Shown one piece after another: positions 14,533 to 23,337 of a DNA stretch of 28,365 bases. The translations under genes were made by a program, and so were the position numbers. The notes under the pieces were generated by a model. The model saw only the letters and a list, made by a program, of their open reading frames with translations. It was not told where the DNA came from and did no database searches. The stretch lies in assembly GCF_009982895.1 (NCBI RefSeq), contig NZ_WXZL01000035.1:1-28365 (forward strand), written 5' to 3'. Source of the DNA: Deinococcus alpinitundrae (GTDB lineage: Bacteria; Deinococcota; Deinococci; Deinococcales; Deinococcaceae). Position 1 is the first letter of the stretch; the number at the start of each line of letters is the position of its first letter.

Positions 14533-15594
14533 GGTGCGACTGTCGATAGATGTGGCGCGAAGATCAGCGCCAAAGGCATTGACCGAGATCCAGTCCGGTC
14601 CAGCCACGGGCACTTCGTCAAAGCCAGTGGGCTCCGCTGGCTGAGCCTGATGCTGCTGACCCCCATCCCCTGGGCGAATCGTGTCTGGGCGTGTCCGTTC
14701 CTGACGGCACTCGTGCCGTCACAGCGATACGACGAAATCCGTGGTCATCGGCACAAGACCCTGACGAATTGGGCGCGGCAGATGCTGCGCGTCGTGCAGC
14801 GCTGGTCTCTAGGATGGCAACTGATTGTGGTGGCGGACGGCGCGTACGCAGTCATTCAGTGGCTCTCCGACCTCCAGCAGGGCCAGCGGATTACCGTCAT
14901 CACCCGGCTTCGCCTGGATGCTGTGCTCTACAATCTAGCACCAGAACGAGTGGCCGGCCAGATGGGCCGGCCCCGGCTGAAAGGCGAGTATCTCCCGACC
15001 CTAGCCGCCTTGGTCCACGATCCGCAGACGCGCTGGGAGCGCGTCCGCTGACATTGCTGGTAGGGGGAGACCAACCGGGAGCTGGAGATCGTTTCTCAGA
15101 CCGCGATCTGGTATCACAACGGCCTCCCGCCTCTCCCGATTCGATGGGTTTTGGTCGGTGATCCCAAGGGCAAGTTCTTCACCCAAGCCCTGCTGTGTAC
15201 GGACCTCCTGCTGACCGCGATGCAGATCCTTGAGTCCTTCGTGCAGCGCTGGCAGCTCGAAGTGACCTTTGAAGAGGTCCGAGCACACCTGGGCGTAGGA
15301 GCCCAGCGGCAGTGGACCGATCTGGCCATTGCGAGAACAACCCCAGCAACGCTGGGGCTGTTCTCCCTCGTCACCCTGATGGCCCATGAGCGCTGGCAGC
15401 ATCATGACGTTTGGGTTCGTCGTGCTGCTTGGTACGGCAAGAGCCTGCCAACCTTTGTCGATGCGCTCGCCGAAGGTCGACGAGCCTTGTGGAAGGTGCC
15501 GACTTTTCGCATGTCTGCGCCAGGACGCGAGATGGTTCAAGTCCCACTTGAGTTTATCGAGCGCCTCGCAGATGCACTTTGCTATGCCGCCTGA
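14533..15594 (+). pseudogene. Decayed DDE transposase (DDE_5 / IS701-like)
   Basis: Homology starts at the remnant TVDRCGAKISAKG and runs through RDPVRSSHGHFVKASGLRWL, CPFLTALVPS, LIVVADGAYA (second Asp) and, in another frame, RWQLEVTFEEVRAHLGV (catalytic Glu) to the stop at 15594. The N-terminal part and the first Asp of the DDT motif are missing. The frame is broken near 15050: one frame ends ERVR at 15051, the next resumes with ELEIVSQTAIWYHN about 15090. It is dead. Its last bases, including the TGA, form the target site of the IS4-family element at 15597. The family assignment to IS701 is probable, not certain. Confidence 0.75.
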
Positions 15595-15596
15595 CG

Positions 15597-16792
15597 CTCA
15601 GTACCTGACAACTTTGGTTTGAGGCTGTCCTAGACAGGGAAAACCGTCAATTCCCTCCTGTCCCTCGACAAGGACAGCAAAATGCGGTGAGTTCAAGGAA
15701 TGACCTCCTCACCTCCCACTTGCCCCCAGCGTACCGAACTGACCGAACACTTCAAAGCTTGCGTTCCATTCCTGCGAATCGACACGCTTCAGCGTGTCGA
15801 CGACCTGGTCCTTGCGACGATCACGTCCCAGAGCGTCAACCACAGCGACCTGGCCCCGCAGATGCCTGGCAGCAGCTCACTTGAAGCCAAGAAACGGCGC
15901 GTGGGACGCGCGATTCACGATGAACAACGGACCATGCAGGTTTTCCTGGCGCTGCTGCTCGTCCACCTTCCAGCTGGGAAGGTGTTGATGAGCTTGGACC
16001 GGATGACCTGGGAACACGGAGAAGCGCCCCTGAATCTTTTGGTGCTGGGGGCTGTCGTGCACGGCTCCACTCTCCCGCTGGGGTGGATCGCTTTGGACCC
16101 TACCGGCAACAGCCATACCGGAGCGCGGATGTGGCTGGTCCTCAAGCTTCTACAGGCCCTTCCAGCGCGTCGCTGGAGGGGCCTGGTCGCCGACCGAGCG
16201 TTCATTGGTCGTGAGTGGTTCCATTTCCTTCGGCGTCAGGGGATCCGTCGAGCGATCCGGATTCGTCAGGACACGATCTTGGATGAGCTTCGCGCAGATG
16301 AATGGTTCGATGATGTCCAGCACGGGGAATTCCGCGTCATTGCAGAGAAGGCCCAGGTCTTCGGGGAATGGATGCGCGTGGTGGCCACAAGATCCCCCTC
16401 GGGGGATCTCGTCATCATCGCCACGGATTTCGGTCTCCAGGAAACGTGGATGCTGTACAAACTTCGCTGGTCCATCGAATGCACGTTTGGCAGCCTCAAG
16501 TCTCGAGGCTTCGACCTGGAGCCGACCGGCCTCACCCAGCCCAAACGGCTTTTTGGTGTGGCGATCCTCGCCTGGGTCAGCCTCCTACGGGTCGGCATTT
16601 GGCTGCACGAAGTCAAGTCCATCAAGGTCTTGGCCCATGGCCTTGCGGCCATGGGCTTGGTGCGATACCGTGCGGAGTGCCTCAGAAACGCGCTGAGATG
16701 GGACCCAGCCAACTTGGCGGCGCTCTTCACCCTGCTGACCACTCCTTTTTCAGCACTGGGAGCGGTCTAAAGTGAAGTTGTCAGGTACTGAG
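15597..16792 (+). mobile_element. Complete IS4-family insertion sequence, 1196 bp
   Basis: The left end begins CTCAGTACCTGACAACTT and the right end is its exact reverse complement for 18 bp, ending at 16792. Flanking bases 15588-15596 and 16793-16801 are the same nine bases (CGCCTGACG), a target-site duplication. One intact transposase gene fills the element. The copy therefore looks recent and active. It landed at the end of an older, decayed transposase. Confidence 0.95.
15700..16770 (+). CDS. IS4-family transposase, intact
   Basis: The product has 356 residues from the ATG at 15700. Catalytic DDE residues are visible: Asp in LMSLDRMTWE, Asp in GLVADRAFIG, and the YREK signature in YKLRWSIECTFGSLKSRGF, where Glu and Lys are spaced as in IS4 transposases. 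The N-terminal part (CVPFLRIDTLQRVDDLVLAT) is the DNA-binding region. The coding region has no internal stop and covers 90% of the element. The right end of the window's first element and the decayed copy at 17193-18388 encode the same protein. Confidence 0.95.
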   Translation: MTSSPPTCPQRTELTEHFKACVPFLRIDTLQRVDDLVLATITSQSVNHSDLAPQMPGSSSLEAKKRRVGRAIHDEQRTMQVFLALLLVHLPAGKVLMSLDRMTWEHGEAPLNLLVLGAVVHGSTLPLGWIALDPTGNSHTGARMWLVLKLLQALPARRWRGLVADRAFIGREWFHFLRRQGIRRAIRIRQDTILDELRADEWFDDVQHGEFRVIAEKAQVFGEWMRVVATRSPSGDLVIIATDFGLQETWMLYKLRWSIECTFGSLKSRGFDLEPTGLTQPKRLFGVAILAWVSLLRVGIWLHEVKSIKVLAHGLAAMGLVRYRAECLRNALRWDPANLAALFTLLTTPFSALGAV

Positions 16793-16934
16793 CGCCTGAC
16801 GCTATCTGATGGCCAAAGTCGAGCTAAGCGGACAGAGAACATTGCGCTGAAATAAGTTGGTGGCCCTGAAGTGCTAAGTGCCGATTAAGTGGTGCTCCTC
16901 TAGGTTTATTTTACGCTCGAGGAGGAGCTTGCCC

Positions 16935-17072
16935 ATGACCCACTTCATCATCAAGACGCTGACGCTGATTACCGTCCTGGCCATCTCTACCCCTGCCTCC
17001 GCTGACAACGGCCCTATCGGCGGCGGTCCCTGGAAGCCCACTCCTACAGCTGTGGGTACTCCGCTTCTTTGA
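16935..17072 (+). CDS. 45-residue secreted peptide, possible signalling peptide or bacteriocin-like
   Basis: ATG at 16935 follows AGGAGG (16920-16925) by 9 nt, the best ribosome binding site in the region. The product starts MTHFIIKTLTLITVLAIS and has an ideal Sec signal with cleavage predicted after ASA (residue 23), leaving a 22-residue mature peptide rich in glycine and proline (DNGPIGGGPWKP, TPTAVGTPLL). It contains no cysteine. It lies alone between two copies of the same IS, with no other gene in the 400-bp island. A truncated TPR/SARP regulator lies on the far side of the IS pair's left member. Pheromone, small antimicrobial, or simple secreted peptide are all possible; no family is recognised. 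Confidence 0.6.
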   Translation: MTHFIIKTLTLITVLAISTPASADNGPIGGGPWKPTPTAVGTPLL

Positions 17073-17078
17073 TGGTGC

Positions 17079-17097
17079 TGACGGTTTGCTGCCGTCA
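17079..17097 (+). terminator. Short hairpin after the peptide gene
   Basis: TGACGG (17079-17084) pairs with CCGTCA (17092-17097) across a 7-nt loop, 7 bp after the stop. It is not followed by a T-tract, so termination is uncertain. Confidence 0.35.
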
Positions 17098-17192
17098 TCA
17101 ATAAGCGCGCATAATTGTCCACTTCTGAACCGGGTGCAGGGGCTGGAAGTGGCCTTACGCTTCCAGGTCTTGAATGGTGATGTCTACAGCCT

Positions 17193-18388
17193 CTCATTAG
17201 CTGACAACTTGGTTTTAAGGCTGTCCTAGACGAGAAAATCGTCGATATCCCTGTTGTCCCTCGACAAGGACGGCAAAAGGCGGTGTGTTGAATGTGTTAC
17301 CGCTTCAACGCCCACCTGCCCTCAGGGTACTGAACTGACCCAGCACTTCAAAGCCTGCGTGCCCTTCCTGCGAATGGATATCCTTCAACGGGTAGTCGAC
17401 CTCGTTTTGGCGATGATCACCCCTCAAAGCGTCAATCACCGGGATCTAGCCGTACAGATGCCCGGCAGCAGCTCACCGGAAGCCAAGAGACGGCGCGTTC
17501 AACGCGCCGTGCACGATGAGCAACTGACCATGTAGGTCTTCCTGGCACTTCTCCTCGTCCACTTCCCGCCCGGAAAGGTGTTGATGAGCCTGGACCGGAC
17601 GACCTGAGAGTACGGGGAAGCGCCGCTGAATCTGTTGGTCCTTGGGGCCGTTATGCACGGCGACACGATTTCACTGGTCTGGATCGCCCTGGACCACATT
17701 GGCAATAGCGACACAAGAGTGCGCTTGTGGCTGGTCCTCAAGCTCTTGCAAGCCCTTCCAGCGACGCGCTGGAAGGGCTTGGTGGTCGATCGGGAATTCA
17801 TAGGAGCCGAGTGATTCCGCTTCCTCCGGCGTCAAGGAATTAGGAGAGCGGTGCGTATCCGCAAGGACACCATCCTCGACGAACTTCGGGCAGACGAGTG
17901 GTTCGATGATCTGCAGCCAGGCCAGTTCCGGATGATCGCAGAGAAGACCTGCGTGTTTGGCGAATGGATGCGCGTGGTGGCTACGAGATCCCCAGCCGGG
18001 GATCTCGTGATCATCGCAACGGATTTCGGCGTCTGGAAGCTCTACAAACTTCGCTGGTTGGTGGAATGTACCTTTGGCAGTCTCAAGTCTCGGGGGTTCG
18101 ATCTGGAGCGCACCAGCGTCACCCAACCCAAACGATTGGAGCGGCTGTTCGGTCTGGTGACCCTGGCGTGGCTAAGCTGCTTGCGGATCAGCGTGTGGAG
18201 GAACGAAACCAACCTCATTCGGGTTCTGACCCATGGCCGTAAGGCCATGAGCCTGATCCGTTACGGCGCTGAGTGGCTGAGAAATGCCCTGAGATGGCAT
18301 TCAGACGGATTCGCCGAGCTTCTCAAAATACTGATTACCCCTTTTTCAGCGCCAGGAGTGGCTTAAAGTGAAGTTGTCCCCTACCAAG
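17193..18388 (+). mobile_element. Degenerate copy of the same IS4-family element, 1196 bp
   Basis: The ends are recognisable but mutated: left CTCATTAGCTGACAACTT and right AAGTTGTCCCCTACCAAG. The flanking nine bases CTACAGCCT occur at 17184-17192 and again at 18389-18397, a perfect target-site duplication, so the copy has decayed in place. It lies in the same orientation as the intact copy, 400 bp away. Confidence 0.9.
17296..18366 (+). pseudogene. IS4-family transposase with three in-frame stops
   Basis: The frame aligns along its full length with the intact transposase at 15700-16770 and is exactly as long (1071 bp). The start codon is replaced by GTT. In-frame stops occur at 17533 (TAG where the intact gene has CAG), 17605 (TGA for the Trp of TWE) and 17812 (TGA for the Trp of EWF), all single-base transitions. 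A 9-bp deletion in the LQETWML region and a 9-bp insertion in KRLERLFG offset each other. The YREK signature is kept (KLRWLVECTFGSLKSRGF). It cannot make an active enzyme. Confidence 0.9.
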
Positions 18389-18501
18389 CTACAGCCTGAT
18401 TATTTCGGAGCTTCGTGTGCTTAAGATGGTCGTGACCGTGTGTGCCCACGTCCATGCGTTTGCGTCGGGTGTTGGGTTCGCTGATCCCCAGCGCCGTCTC
18501 G

Positions 18502-18541
18502 AGTCCCCTGCTCTGGCTGCTGCCGGAAGCGGGGGCTTTTT
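18502..18541 (+). terminator. Terminator-like hairpin
   Basis: AGTCCCC (18502-18508) and GGGGGCT (18531-18537) pair, followed by five T. It would stop transcription leaving the degenerate IS; no intact gene ends there. Confidence 0.55.
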
Positions 18542-18594
18542 GCGTTCCAGGTCAGTTTGCATATCTGTCTGCTCAGCCAACCTGGCATGGTTTA

Positions 18595-18726
18595 ATACGG
18601 ATTCCGGTCAATCGGTTATGAAATCACTGTTGACCCGATCAGAGAGAAGGAACAAACCGTTTACAGGCGAGGAGTTCTAAAAATGGTGTGCTGGAAATTT
18701 TATGACGGATTGGACGGAATCCGTAT
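18595..18726. repeat. MITE-like element with inverted ends
   Basis: ATACGGATTCCG (18595-18606) recurs inverted as CGGAATCCGTAT (18715-18726). The next 15 bases inward also match imperfectly on both sides. The 132-bp unit has no coding content. It fits a small non-autonomous element or a genus-specific small noncoding repeat. No target duplication was recognised. Confidence 0.5.
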
Positions 18727-18840
18727 AAGATGACCCCGTATGCAGCCAGGGTTAACTCGATCCGCCGAATGGTTGAGGGCTAAGCACTTGAGCCTCCAAC
18801 GGCACTGTCGTGAGGCCTTCTACTTCTGGAAACCGGGATC

Positions 18841-19632
18841 ATGACCGTCTACGGAATCATTGGCGTCGGCGCTATCTCTGCGGCGATTGTTCGGGGCCTT
18901 TGCCGGGCAGGTCAGTCTGGTCCACCCCCGGATGTGCTTCTCTCGCCGCGTAACGCGCGACTTGCGGCTGAGCTAACTGGGCAGTTCCCTACCGTTCAGG
19001 TGGCCGTGAGCAACCAGCAGGTCGTGGACGGCGCATCTGTGCTGCTGCTTTGCCTGCGCCCACAGGATGCCGCGAGTGCGCTCAGTGCCCTGACCTTCCG
19101 GCCAGGTCTGGAAATCATCAGTGTAATGGCGGGGATAACTGTTCATAGGCTCACGCAGATCATTACGCCGGTCACCGACCTGGCCCGCAGCATCCCACTC
19201 CCGGATGTGGCGTTGGGTCAGGGCGTCACCCCATTGTTCCCACCTTCTCCTGCGGCCAGTGCGCTGTTCAGTCGGCTGGGTACGGTGATTGAGGTACAGG
19301 ACGAGCGGACCTTCGAGGCCCTGTCGGCGTCCACGGCGACGGTGGCGGCCCTGCTGAACTATCTGGGAACCGTCGCAGCATGGCTGACTGGAGCGGGAGT
19401 CCCTGCACCTTTGGCCTCGCGCTACGTAGCGGCGGTCTTCTCTGGGGTCCTGAATCCACTCCAGACAGCGGCCGAGGTGGACTTCGGCAAACTTGCCCAC
19501 AACCACCAGACGCCAGGTGGACTAAACGAGCAATTCTTGGGCGTGCTGAAGCAGGCCGGGACATTCAGAGCGGTGGAGCGTGGACTGGACCAAGTCCTGG
19601 AGCGGCTCGACTCCCGGCAGAGCCAGGGGTAA
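18841..19632 (+). CDS. Pyrroline-5-carboxylate reductase-like (ProC family) dehydrogenase
   Basis: The product has 263 residues. The N-terminus (MTVYGIIGVGAISAAIVRGL) is a Rossmann fold, with GxGxIS in place of the usual GxGxMG. The next segments, VLLLCLRPQDAASAL, IISVMAGITVHRL and ARSIPLPDVALGQGVTPLFP, follow the ProC pattern (the usual P5CR motif is ARxMPNxxxxxxxG). The dimer domain contains HNHQTPGGLNEQFLGVL, matching the SPGGTT-type motif with changes. It likely uses NAD(P)H on a proline-like or related imine; the changed motifs make P5C itself uncertain. The ATG at 18841 has a weak GGGA upstream. It stands alone after the IS nest. Confidence 0.8.
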   Translation: MTVYGIIGVGAISAAIVRGLCRAGQSGPPPDVLLSPRNARLAAELTGQFPTVQVAVSNQQVVDGASVLLLCLRPQDAASALSALTFRPGLEIISVMAGITVHRLTQIITPVTDLARSIPLPDVALGQGVTPLFPPSPAASALFSRLGTVIEVQDERTFEALSASTATVAALLNYLGTVAAWLTGAGVPAPLASRYVAAVFSGVLNPLQTAAEVDFGKLAHNHQTPGGLNEQFLGVLKQAGTFRAVERGLDQVLERLDSRQSQG

Positions 19633-19638
19633 GCAACG

Positions 19639-19892
19639 TCATCCAGAACTTAGCAATCGCTTGAGCGGTGTCCACTCGCCCAGGTGATCTCCCGGTCTGT
19701 TGCCTTCCATGACCTGGCCGATCTCGGCGCGCAGCTCCTCGGTCTGTTTTTCTCCGGCTTCCAGTACCCGAAGTGAATCTTGCCCTGACGCGCTGCCGCC
19801 TCTCGAAATCCGGGGGCTCGCCTACCGCCCAGATAGCTATTGATCTCAGCTGAAGTTGGAGATCGTAGGTTGGAGAGATGACCGACCGTTGG
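19639..19892 (-). pseudogene. Unidentified protein C-terminus with a frameshift
   Basis: One minus frame reads EINSYLGGRRAPGFREAAAR then GKIHFGYWKPE; after an A5 run near 19750 a second frame continues QTEELRAEIGQVMEGNRPGD and LGEWTPLKRLLSSG to a stop at 19639. Together they look like a single protein interrupted by a homopolymer frameshift. There is no start codon; the frame opens after a stop near 19893, beside the IS630 remnant. I do not recognise the protein. Confidence 0.35.
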
Positions 19893-19904
19893 CTACCCTC
19901 ATAG

Positions 19905-20224
19905 CTGACTCGAACTCGACTCGAAGAACGTCGGCTGCACTTCCTCGAACTCCTCGAGACTCAAGCGCACAGTACCCAGGAACTCAGCGAGTTCCTGGGC
20001 GTCAAGGCGAGTACCATCAGCACGTGGAGACATCGCCTGCGGCACTAGGGTTCAGACGCGCTGCAGGCACGGTGACCACGGGAAGAGCGCCAGCGCTCTG
20101 CAGGGAACAGCGGGAGACGCTCAAGCGTCTCCTGTGCGAAGACGCGCAGATCCACGGCTTTCCTGACGCCAGTTGGAGCACCTTGCGGGTCAGAGACGTC
20201 ATTGGTCGTCACTTCGATCTCTAG
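19905..20224 (+). pseudogene. N-terminal remnant of an IS630-type transposase
   Basis: The first frame reads LEERRLHFLELLETQAHSTQ and ELSEFLGVKASTISTWRHRL, a helix-turn-helix of IS630-family transposases. It ends at a TAG at 20046. After a shift the second frame continues CREQRETLKRLLCEDAQIHG and FPDASWSTLRVRDVIGRHFD, the winged helix-turn-helix that follows in this family, with a stop at 20222. The DDE domain is absent. The gene is dead by stop codon, frameshift and truncation. Confidence 0.7.
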
Positions 20225-20410
20225 CCCTGCTTACCTCCTGCACAGCTCTCTTCCATCTTGAACTTCAGCCGGGATCAATAAGTCTCTCTCGCAGAAATAC
20301 GGCCATTCTCTCGCCGTCACCACTCTCGAATATGGGTGGTGGCTTTGTTCTTCTAAATGTCGTAGCCGGACGCCGTTTCTCGCCTGTGCGACCTGCCCAC
20401 CGCCTCTACC
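20225..20410. other. Intergenic, no gene seen
   Basis: This stretch follows the IS630 remnant and precedes the small membrane-protein gene on the other strand. No start with a plausible product is visible. Confidence 0.3.
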
Positions 20411-20581
20411 TCAGCGGCCCAGCAAATACATCAGCAGCAAAAGCCAGCCCATGCAGCCCAGCAGTAGCCAGGTCGGGATCAGGTACGGTCTGGAGCGGTA
20501 GCCCTCCTGGGCGTGCTGGCAAGCACCCAAAGTGCAGCCCACCGAAAGCAGGACGAGACCGATGCTGCCCAGAACGTCCAC
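20411..20581 (-). CDS. 56-residue predicted membrane protein
   Basis: The product starts at a GTG (VDVLGSIGLVLLSVGCTLGA) and has two hydrophobic helices, residues about 3-20 and 36-54 (IPTWLLLGCMGWLLLLMYLL), joined by a polar loop HAQEGYRSRPY. A TACTTT box ends 5 nt before the GTG, as at other leaderless genes of the window; no ribosome binding site is needed or seen. The clean hydrophobic pattern and stop support a real gene; the family is unknown. Confidence 0.5.
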   Translation of the reverse strand: MDVLGSIGLVLLSVGCTLGACQHAQEGYRSRPYLIPTWLLLGCMGWLLLLMYLLGR

Positions 20582-20586
20582 ACTTC

Positions 20587-20592
20587 AAAGTA
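20587..20592 (-). promoter_or_regulatory. -10 box of a leaderless promoter
   Basis: TACTTT on the minus strand ends 5 nt before the GTG at 20581. No good -35 box. Confidence 0.4.
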
Positions 20593-20812
20593 TTTGCTGA
20601 CGAGTTTGAGAAGCCTGCCCCCAGCCTCATAAGGCGTCTTAACACGGCGGGGGGAGGTGGTGGGGCTATCTTGGCACGCTTCAGCGGGGAGGGCATTAGC
20701 GCACTGCCCGGCAAAAATACTGCTGCAGTTGCCGTTCCGCTCAAGGGTGTGAAACCTCGGTAGCTGTCTATATCGGGTGGTGCTAAAGAAGTGAGCTTTC
20801 AAGCTGCAAGTC

Positions 20813-21325
20813 CTACTTCGTGCCCTGGAGTTGAATGGCGTCGATTTCCTCATAAGCACTCATGTTGTGGTTGGGGTCAATGACCACCTTGACCGCTTTG
20901 ACCAGATACGTCGTCTTGGGAAAGGTAGCGATGAAATTTACGGTGTAGTTCGGCTGGGTCTTGTCCTGTCCGGCCCAGACCTGATGAATGCCGCCCTGGG
21001 TGTCGATGGCAAAAATCCTGGTGACGAAGCCGTTGCCGAAGGTCTCGCGCACCAGCACGGCGTCGGCATAGACTGGCTCCTTGAAGCTGACGGTGATCGA
21101 CTGCGCCACGCCGTTCTGGCTGGCTGAGGCCCAGGCCAGACTGTTGTCGCCGTAGGTCATGGTGTTGGGTTCGCCGAGCGCTTGCTTGGCTGCCCAACCG
21201 TCGGCGCTGTATTCCGAACTGCGGGTCACGACGGCGCTGGCCCACTGCTTGAGTGGGGTGCCCTGGGCGAGGGCGGTGCTGGTGAGCAGTGGGCTGAGCA
21301 GCAGAGGCAGCAGGAAACGGTTCAT
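20813..21325 (-). CDS. Secreted protein with a discoidin-like (galactose-binding) fold
   Basis: The product has 170 residues from the ATG at 21325, which follows AGGAGAG. Signal peptide MNRFLLPLLLSPLLTSTALA. The mature part (SSEYSADGWAAKQALGEPNT, YGDNSLAWASASQNGVAQSI, YADAVLVRETFGNGFVTRIF, YLVKAVKVVIDPNHNMSAYE, EIDAIQLQG) matches a beta-sandwich domain with the ALGEPN...AWA...ITVSF.EPVYA.AVLVRET.GNGF layout seen in secreted carbohydrate- or protein-binding modules. It lies downstream of the ABC transporter operon on the same strand with a 94-bp gap. No catalytic residues are apparent. Confidence 0.7.
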   Translation of the reverse strand: MNRFLLPLLLSPLLTSTALAQGTPLKQWASAVVTRSSEYSADGWAAKQALGEPNTMTYGDNSLAWASASQNGVAQSITVSFKEPVYADAVLVRETFGNGFVTRIFAIDTQGGIHQVWAGQDKTQPNYTVNFIATFPKTTYLVKAVKVVIDPNHNMSAYEEIDAIQLQGTK

Positions 21326-21418
21326 GTCTCTCCTTGGAGTGCGGGAAGTGAGATCGCCGCACAGTACAAGGCAAGCCGTCAAACCCGCGTCAAACGTCCT
21401 GCGTGTCCTCGGCTGGCT

Positions 21419-22272
21419 TCAGCGCCCGCGTGGGTCGAACACGTCGCGCAACCCGTCACCGATCAGGTTGAAGGCCAGGACCGTCAGCAAAATGGCGACG
21501 GCGGGCGCGCTCGACGCCCAGGGAGCCTGCGCGATGTAGTTGCGCGTCTCGGAGACCATCGCGCCCCACTCGGGGGTGGGCGGCTGCGCGCCGAAGCCGA
21601 TAAAGCCCAGGCCTGCCGCTGTCAGAATGGCGCTGCCCACATCGAAGCTGCCCTGCACCAGCAGCGGGGCCAGCGAGTTGGGCAGCAGGTGCCGGAGGGC
21701 CACCCGGCCCTGCGAACTGCCCAGGGCGCGGGCAGCTTCCACGAACTCGCGCTCGCGCAGGGCCAGCACCTGGGCACGGATCAGCCGGGCGTAGGTGGGC
21801 CACGACACCAGCGCCACCGCAATCATCACGTTGGTGAGGTTCGGTCCCAGCGCCGCCGAAATCGCCATTGCCAGAATTAGGCTCGGAAACGCCAGGAAGA
21901 TATCGGTGAGGCGCATCAGCCCCTCGTCCCACCAGCCGCTCAGCAGGCCCGCCAGCAGCCCGATCAGTGAGCCGGTGATCAGCGAGGCCAGCATCACGCT
22001 GACACCCAGCCCCAGTGAGATGCGCGCGCCGCTGAGCACCCGCGTCAGCACGTCGCGGCCCAGTTGATCGGTGCCGAGCCAGTGCGCAGCAGACGGCGGG
22101 GAGAGTCGGGCGGCCAGATCCTGAGCGCCGGGATTGCCCAGGAAAAGTGGGCCGAACAGGGCAGCGAGCAGCAGCAGCAGCAGCAGGACGAAGCCCAGCA
22201 TGGCCCCGCTGTTGCGCCGCAGTTTACGCAGCGCGGCGTTGTCTGAGCGGCGAGAAACCGGAAGCGTGGTGG

Positions 22273-22276
<4 letters not shown>
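21419..22276 (-). CDS. Peptide/nickel-type ABC transporter permease, DppC-like
   Basis: The product has 285 residues. The start MTTTLPVSRRSDN overlaps the upstream permease stop as ATGA (22276-22273), so the two are coupled. An N-terminal OppC-type segment (LRKLRRNSGAMLGFVLLLLL) precedes five more membrane helices. The EAA loop reads EFVEAARALGSSQGRVALRHLLPN, the site that contacts the ATPases. HWLGTDQLGRDVLTRVLSGARISL is the DppC signature. The family imports oligopeptides, dipeptides or nickel chelates. No ATPase gene follows in the window, so it must use ATPases encoded elsewhere. Confidence 0.92.
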
Positions 22277-23280
<1,004 letters not shown>

Positions 23281-23337
23281 GTGAGGTCTCCTTGGGCGAC
23301 AACCCGTCACGGACGGGTCATAGAAAAGAACACGGCG

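Larger units (their letters stand above)
18389..18840. other. Intergenic region carrying a terminator and a MITE-like repeat
   Basis: No gene is supported in these 450 bp. They hold one IS target duplication (18389-18397), a terminator-like hairpin (18502-18541) and an inverted-repeat element (18595-18726). The promoter of the ProC-like gene must lie downstream of 18726. Confidence 0.5.

Noticed and set aside
20173..20763. Plus-strand open frame of about 196 codons after the IS630 remnant
   Set aside because: Composition is uneven with no domain, and the opposite strand has a better small membrane protein.
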